Source: Pseudomonas sp.
GTDB lineage: Bacteria; Pseudomonadota; Gammaproteobacteria; Pseudomonadales; Pseudomonadaceae
Assembly: GCA_003488145.1 (NCBI GenBank)
Contig: DNMQ01000161.1
Span: forward strand, 1-18,583
DNA: 18,583 nt
Direction of reading: 5' to 3'
Positions 14,149-18,583 of the stretch are shown piece by piece; the first letter of the stretch is position 1; every line of letters starts with the position of its first letter. The translations under genes and the position numbers were made by a program. Below the pieces are notes generated by a model. The model was not told where the DNA came from. It saw only the letters and a list, made by a program, of their open reading frames with translations, and ran no database searches.

Positions 14149-14876
14149 CGGCGGATCACCACGGCGCTGAGGTTGTCCCGTGCCGGCCCCTTCAATGCCT
14201 GGCGAAACAGCCGCTCCAGCGCCAGGTGTGTGGATGGCAGGCTAAGTGCCGCACCGAGGGCGTCGGCGGACATGCTCTGGTAGAGGCCATCGCTGCATAG
14301 CAGCAGCGTGTCCCCGGGAAACACGTCGAACTCGAGGATATCCAGCTCCAGCTCTTCACGGGCCCCGATGGCGCGGGTCAGCGCATGGGCCGCAGGATGC
14401 CTGGCTGCTTGTTCGGGGGTCAGTTGTTGCTCGTCGAGCAGCTGCTGCAACAACGAATGATCCCGCGATAGCTGATAAAGCCGCCCGCTGCGCCACAGAT
14501 AACAGCGGCTGTCGCCCGCCCAGATGCATGCCGCGCGGTCATCCTCCACGAGCAGGGCGACCACGGTGCTGCCGATCACCGGGTCAGGGCGTTCGGCGGT
14601 GACCGTCAGTTCCTGGCTGAGCCGGCGATTCAGCTCGTGCAGGCAGCACCGCAGCGCCAGCATCCGCTCAGGCAGGTCGCCCGTAGTGGAAAGATCGGCA
14701 AGCTGCTCGACGATCAGGCGACTCGCCAGTGCGCCGTTCTGGTGTCCGCCCATGCCGTCGGCCACGGCCCACAACCCGGCCTGCGGCAGGTCGAGGAAGG
14801 CATCCTCGTTGCGCGCCCGCACCTTGCCGGTGTCGGTGCGCGCCGTGCTGCGCCAGCTACACGCCGTCGCGCTCAT
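14145..14876 (-). CDS. stp1: T6SS-associated PP2C-type protein phosphatase Stp1
   Basis: The product is a 243-residue PPM/PP2C phosphatase that would remove phosphate from targets of the neighbouring kinase. The metal-binding motifs are all present: TDTGKVRARNEDAF near the N terminus (Asp15, Glu24), ADGMGG (39-44), IGSTVVALLV, WAGDSRCYLWRSGRLYQLSRD, the SDG at 195-197 and the final DN (234-235). It is the right length for a complete single-domain enzyme, without a membrane segment, so it is cytoplasmic. The start at 14876 is set by a one-base overlap with the tssM stop (TGATG). Upstream the frame is open inside tssM, but that is only tssM antiframe coding. The gene overlaps stk1 by four bases at the other end. 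This tight coupling should keep kinase and phosphatase in a fixed ratio. Confidence 0.92.
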   Translation of the reverse strand: MSATACSWRSTARTDTGKVRARNEDAFLDLPQAGLWAVADGMGGHQNGALASRLIVEQLADLSTTGDLPERMLALRCCLHELNRRLSQELTVTAERPDPVIGSTVVALLVEDDRAACIWAGDSRCYLWRSGRLYQLSRDHSLLQQLLDEQQLTPEQAARHPAAHALTRAIGAREELELDILEFDVFPGDTLLLCSDGLYQSMSADALGAALSLPSTHLALERLFRQALKGPARDNLSAVVIRR

Positions 14877-17800
14877 CACAGCGTCGCCGGCAGCTTGAAG
14901 CCGCGCAGCAGCGCGAGGTCGAAAGGATTCGGCGAGCGCTGCGCGTGCAGCAGGTAGTTGGCGCGCAGGCCGCCGAGATCGGCCTTGAGCATCAACACGT
15001 CGCGGCCGCTGTGATAGTCGACCTGCATCAGGTCGATCAGGCGGAACAGCGACCAGGGCCCGGTGTTCTTCTCGATGCCGACGCGACGCCCGCCCAATTC
15101 TTCCACCACCAGGCTGGTGCGTCCGTCGTCGGCTTCGGCCGGCCAGCGGAACGCGGTCTGCACGATTGGACCGTGGCGATACTCCATCTGCTGGTTGCCG
15201 AAGCGGAAGTCGGCACGACCGAGGCTCGAATCCAGCGAATAGGGCTCCAGCTTGAACAGGATCAGCGGCTCGTTGGGATTCTCGGCGAAGAAGCTGCGGC
15301 GAATGGTCTGCGCCCGGCTCATCTGCGCGAGGAACTGCTCGGACAGTGGCATGCCGCGACCGTCGACCCGGCGCAGTTGGTACTGACCGGCGCTGCCGCT
15401 GACGAAGGGTTTGAGGTAGCGCTCGAAGAAGCTGTCCGCCAGGCCCTGGGCTTTGAAAAACTCGCGGAAGTCGGCGAGGGCGACGTCGCTGGCGCTGTGG
15501 GCACTGAACGGGTAACGCTCGCGCAGCGAACCGCGATAGCTGGCGTAGAGCTCGTTGCGATAGCGCTGGTTGAGGTAGTGATAGGCATCGCTGAGCACCA
15601 GCGACCAGCTGTCCTCGGCCAGCAGGCCAAGCCACTGGCCGACCGGCTGCGGTAGGCGAGCAGCGCTGTTGCGCAGTTGGTTGATGGCGTCGCGCTGACC
15701 GCCCATGCGCGCCTTGGCCATCTCGAATGCGGCCTGTTCCGGTGCGCTGGCGTGGGCCAGCGAGGCCAGTTGCAATTGCAGAGCATCGAGTGCCTGCAGG
15801 CTTGCCGTCAGCTCCGGGCCAGCCGCGCCGTTCTCGTCGAGCAGCTGGTGCAGCGGCGCGAAGCTGCGTTCGAGGGTCTTGCGTGCGGTGTCCGGTACGT
15901 TCTTCAGCAGCGCAGCTTGTGCCTGCCCCGCCGCGGCGGTGGCCAGCTTGGCCGCCTTGCCAAGCTTGCCACCAGCGTTCTGGGCAGCATCGGCCAGTTC
16001 GCCGGCCTCCACAGGTGCGTCGGCGAGACCGGCGAAGCGGGTGTTTTCGCGCACTGCCAGCAGTAGTTGCAGCAGCGGCGAGTTGGCAGCGGTGAGTCCG
16101 GCGAGCTGCGCGGCACCCTGCGCCGCACTGCCGGCCGGGAGGACGTTCAGCTGGGTGATTGCCTCGCTCCAGTGTGTGGCGTAGTCACGGAAGTACAGCT
16201 GCTCCATTTCCACCAGCAGGCGCCCGAGGTCCTTGGCGCTGAGGCTGTCACCTTCACCCAGCACCCAGTTGTCGCGCAGGATTTCGCTGACCAGCTCGGT
16301 GCCCTGGGCGACGAACAGCTTCTGATAGCCGCGCTGGGTGTAGAAGCCGGGAATCGCATAGTCGCCGCCGACGAACAGGGACGCCTGCGGGCCGAGCTGC
16401 GTGTTCAGTCGATAGTCGGGAAGGTTGTGCGCCTGATCGCGCAGCATGCGGTACACAACTGCCGCCAGCGATTCGCTGCGCAACTGGGCACGGGCCTTGG
16501 CCACCAGATTGTCGTTCAGCTGATAGGGTGCGAACGACTCCTCCAGCAGGCGGGCAAAATGGGTGTTCAGGCCTTGCTGGGCAACCGCGTTGCCGCTATG
16601 ACGCAGCGACCAGTCGGCGGCCAGCCAGTCCTTGAGGAAGGCCGCATCTCGGCGCTCGGCAAGGTTCAGCATGAGGTACGCGCGCAGGCTACCGAGCAGC
16701 TGTTCGCGATCATTCAGGTTGGCGCGGATCTGCGCTTCCAGCTGCCGACCGACCCGTGGCAGCAGCAGCGTTTCCAGATTGCGACGGTAGGCGTCGTGCA
16801 ATGTCGGGTCGACCGCCTCGCCCTGATACAGGCCACCACGGCGTAGCCAGGACACATCGTCCCTGAGCGGAAATACCTGGGTTGCCGCGTAGCTGCCATC
16901 GAGCACCTTGAGGGTGCGCAGTGCTTCGTCTTCCACCTTGATGGTCTTGCGTTCGCCGCCCAGCGTCTGGGCGATGCCGCGCAGCTGTTCGAGGCGCTCG
17001 TGGTTGCTGGAGAAGTTCAGTGCCCAGGCGCCGCCGAACAGCACCAGGCAACCGAAGGCGCCTGCATAAAGCGCGCGCTGGCCCCAGTCGATGCGGCGAA
17101 CCTCGCGCTGATCGAGGCCCGCCAGTTCGGCTTCGGGAAAGATCACCCGGCTGAGCAGTTGATTGATGAAGCGTGCACGACCGCTGCGGAAGGTCGGCAG
17201 TGCTCTGCTGGCCAGGCCGAGCTGGCGGCCGATGCCGGCAGTGAGCGGGTCGAGACCTTCGCGTAGCTGCGGCGCGCTGGTCAGGTAGAAGCCACGTAGC
17301 TGGCTGGCACGCTGATAGCGGTTGCCGGTAAACGCGAGTTCGATGAACAGGCTCAGGCGCTCGCCGATCTGCCCCAGCTGATGCGGAAAGTCGAGGATGC
17401 GTCCGCGGCGCTGGCTGTCACGTTCCTGGTGCATGCGCATGATCACCTGGCTGTTCAGCCGGCGCAGCAGTTCCTCGAACTCCTCGCGCACCACCTGCGC
17501 ATCGCTGCCATTCTGCTCCTTACGGAAGCTGGCACCGAGTACCTGATCGCTTTCCTCGCGGGACAGCTGATCGAAGAACTCGTCGAAACCGAGAATCCGA
17601 TCGGCCTTACTCAGCACCAGATAGACGGGTACATCGACGCCCAGGCGCTGGTGAATCTCATGCAGACGCTGGCGGGCCTGACGCGCAAGGTTCTCCAGCT
17701 CCAGTTCATTGCCGCTTAGCAGCTGATCCACCGGCAGGTTGACCAGCACGCCGTTGAGCGGTCGGGCACGGCGCTTGCGCAGCAGGCCGAGCAGGGTGTC

Positions 17801-18415
17801 CCAGGCGCTACCGTCGACGGCGGCGTCGGGCTGGGTCAGGTAACGGCCGGCAGTATCGATCAGCACGGCATGATCGGCGAAATACCAGTCGGCGTAGCGG
17901 GTGCCAGAGACGTCCTTGGTCAGGCGCTGCTGCTCGCTGCGGTTGAGCGGGAAATCCAGCCCGGAGAAATCCAGCAGGCTGGTCTTGCCGCTGCCCTGGG
18001 GGCCAATCAGCAGGTACCAGGGCAGCTCGCTGCGCCATTTCTCGCTGCGCCCGCGGTAGAGGCTGGAGGTTTTCAGGGTGCGCAGCGCCTGCCTGAAGCG
18101 ATGGCGCAACTCCTGTTGCTCTTCGCCGATCAGGCCGTCGCGGCGTAGCTGCTCCTGAATGTCCTGGTCCTCGGCATCGCGCTTCTTGCGCGCGCTGGCG
18201 CGCCAGCTGGCGAAGACCATGGCCAGGCCCCAGCCGAGGAACAGGACGCTGATGCTCAGCAGACGACTGCTGGATGACTCCCAGAAGCGGTGGTCATTCA
18301 CCGCCAGCAGCGGCCCGATGAACCACACCAGAACCGCCAGCAGCAGGACCAGCAGCAGGCTCCAGACCCAGGTTCGGCGCAGCACGGCGCCAAGTTTGCC
18401 GAAGAACGTCTTCAT
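14876..18415 (-). CDS. tssM: T6SS membrane complex protein TssM (IcmF)
   Basis: The product is a complete 1179-residue TssM, the large inner-membrane protein that with TssL and TssJ forms the envelope-spanning complex. Two transmembrane segments lie near the N terminus (about 16-38 and 52-70). A cytoplasmic GTPase-like domain follows, with Walker A GPQGSGKT (138-145), DTAG (187-190) and LSKAD (268-272). A third membrane segment (ALYAGAFGCLVLFGGAWAL, about 448-466) then leads to the long periplasmic IcmF-related region and the C-terminal domain. An intact Walker A means nucleotide binding is plausible, whereas some TssM homologues have lost it. The ATG at 18415 is one base after the tssL stop. 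The stop overlaps stp1 by one base. The length is normal for the family and no frameshift is seen. Confidence 0.95.
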   Translation of the reverse strand: MKTFFGKLGAVLRRTWVWSLLLVLLLAVLVWFIGPLLAVNDHRFWESSSSRLLSISVLFLGWGLAMVFASWRASARKKRDAEDQDIQEQLRRDGLIGEEQQELRHRFRQALRTLKTSSLYRGRSEKWRSELPWYLLIGPQGSGKTSLLDFSGLDFPLNRSEQQRLTKDVSGTRYADWYFADHAVLIDTAGRYLTQPDAAVDGSAWDTLLGLLRKRRARPLNGVLVNLPVDQLLSGNELELENLARQARQRLHEIHQRLGVDVPVYLVLSKADRILGFDEFFDQLSREESDQVLGASFRKEQNGSDAQVVREEFEELLRRLNSQVIMRMHQERDSQRRGRILDFPHQLGQIGERLSLFIELAFTGNRYQRASQLRGFYLTSAPQLREGLDPLTAGIGRQLGLASRALPTFRSGRARFINQLLSRVIFPEAELAGLDQREVRRIDWGQRALYAGAFGCLVLFGGAWALNFSSNHERLEQLRGIAQTLGGERKTIKVEDEALRTLKVLDGSYAATQVFPLRDDVSWLRRGGLYQGEAVDPTLHDAYRRNLETLLLPRVGRQLEAQIRANLNDREQLLGSLRAYLMLNLAERRDAAFLKDWLAADWSLRHSGNAVAQQGLNTHFARLLEESFAPYQLNDNLVAKARAQLRSESLAAVVYRMLRDQAHNLPDYRLNTQLGPQASLFVGGDYAIPGFYTQRGYQKLFVAQGTELVSEILRDNWVLGEGDSLSAKDLGRLLVEMEQLYFRDYATHWSEAITQLNVLPAGSAAQGAAQLAGLTAANSPLLQLLLAVRENTRFAGLADAPVEAGELADAAQNAGGKLGKAAKLATAAAGQAQAALLKNVPDTARKTLERSFAPLHQLLDENGAAGPELTASLQALDALQLQLASLAHASAPEQAAFEMAKARMGGQRDAINQLRNSAARLPQPVGQWLGLLAEDSWSLVLSDAYHYLNQRYRNELYASYRGSLRERYPFSAHSASDVALADFREFFKAQGLADSFFERYLKPFVSGSAGQYQLRRVDGRGMPLSEQFLAQMSRAQTIRRSFFAENPNEPLILFKLEPYSLDSSLGRADFRFGNQQMEYRHGPIVQTAFRWPAEADDGRTSLVVEELGGRRVGIEKNTGPWSLFRLIDLMQVDYHSGRDVLMLKADLGGLRANYLLHAQRSPNPFDLALLRGFKLPATL

Positions 18416-18416
18416 C

Positions 18417-18583
18417 TCATTTCATCCCTGAAAAGGTGGAGTCGCCGGCATCCATGTCCAGCGAGCGATAGGGCTGCAGCACGCTCTCGCGTTGTTCGCC
18501 GAGGACCCAGGCGAAGCCGCCGTAGATCACCCCGAGGCACATCAGGGTGAACAGCGCGACCATCCACCAGGGCACGATGCGCA
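18417..18583 (-). CDS. tssL: T6SS membrane protein TssL (DotU), C-terminal end only
   Basis: Only the last 54 codons are in the window; the gene enters from the right edge. The visible end begins RIVPWWMVALFTLMCLGVIY, the single C-terminal membrane anchor of TssL. A 30-residue periplasmic tail (EQRESVLQPYRSLDMDAG...) follows and ends with STFSGMK. The short tail means this TssL lacks the OmpA-like peptidoglycan-binding extension that some TssL proteins carry. TssL should bind TssM in the inner membrane. The stop (TGA, 18417-18419) is one base before the tssM ATG. The identification rests on the membrane anchor and on the position before tssM, so it is good but based on a fragment. Confidence 0.8.
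   Translation of the reverse strand, partial: RIVPWWMVALFTLMCLGVIYGGFAWVLGEQRESVLQPYRSLDMDAGDSTFSGMK

Noticed and set aside
14877..15635. Longer N terminus for the Stp1 phosphatase
   Set aside because: The extra frame runs inside tssM and is S/R-rich without domain character. PP2C motifs begin right after the ATG at 14876.
14729..15655. 308-codon open frame on the plus strand
   Set aside because: It is antisense to tssM and stp1 and has no recognisable motif.

Overview
The window looks like a piece of a Pseudomonas chromosome. It is GC-rich, roughly mid-60s percent by eye. It encodes three tandem DUF2388 proteins, a family typical of that genus, and a type VI secretion (T6SS) gene order tssL-tssM-stp1-stk1 that matches the H2 type of P. 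aeruginosa. I cannot assign a species. No rRNA, tRNA, CRISPR array or transposase is visible, and no stretch longer than about 170 bases lacks a gene.

Left part (1-1745): a bile-acid:sodium-symporter-family transporter of the YfeH/SLC10A7 type, cut by the window edge, on the minus strand. It is divergent from an AraC-family regulator that probably controls it. Middle-left (1746-5261), all on the plus strand: a DUF1127 small protein, then three exported DUF2388 proteins, then a large exported DUF4105 protein. The last of these overlaps the third DUF2388 gene by four bases. It carries an HEVAH metalloprotease-like motif and, further on, the His/Cys pair expected of the DUF4105 (Lnb-like, papain-fold) domain.

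Right part (5329-18583), all on the minus strand: one uninterrupted run of eight T6SS genes, read from right to left. They are tssL (3' end only), tssM/icmF, the phosphatase stp1, the kinase stk1, vgrG, a DUF4123 chaperone/adaptor, a 1257-residue putative effector and a two-TM-segment probable immunity protein. Gaps are at most 21 bases and several stop/start codons overlap, so core machinery, regulators, spike, chaperone, toxin and antidote appear to be one transcription unit. The model is as follows. TssL and TssM form part of the envelope complex, Stk1/Stp1 set its activity by phosphorylation, and VgrG forms the spike. The DUF4123 protein loads the effector on VgrG, and the last gene protects the producer.

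The most interesting part is the effector-immunity pair (5329-10159). The effector has an N-terminal region only loosely like VasX-type toxins, two long coiled coils and a glycine-rich hydrophobic hairpin near the C terminus, suggesting a pore-former. The 3' part of the toxin gene and the immunity gene contain stretches with visibly lower GC. A second notable feature is a palindromic repeat, usually found between genes, that sits in frame inside vgrG and adds about 16 residues.
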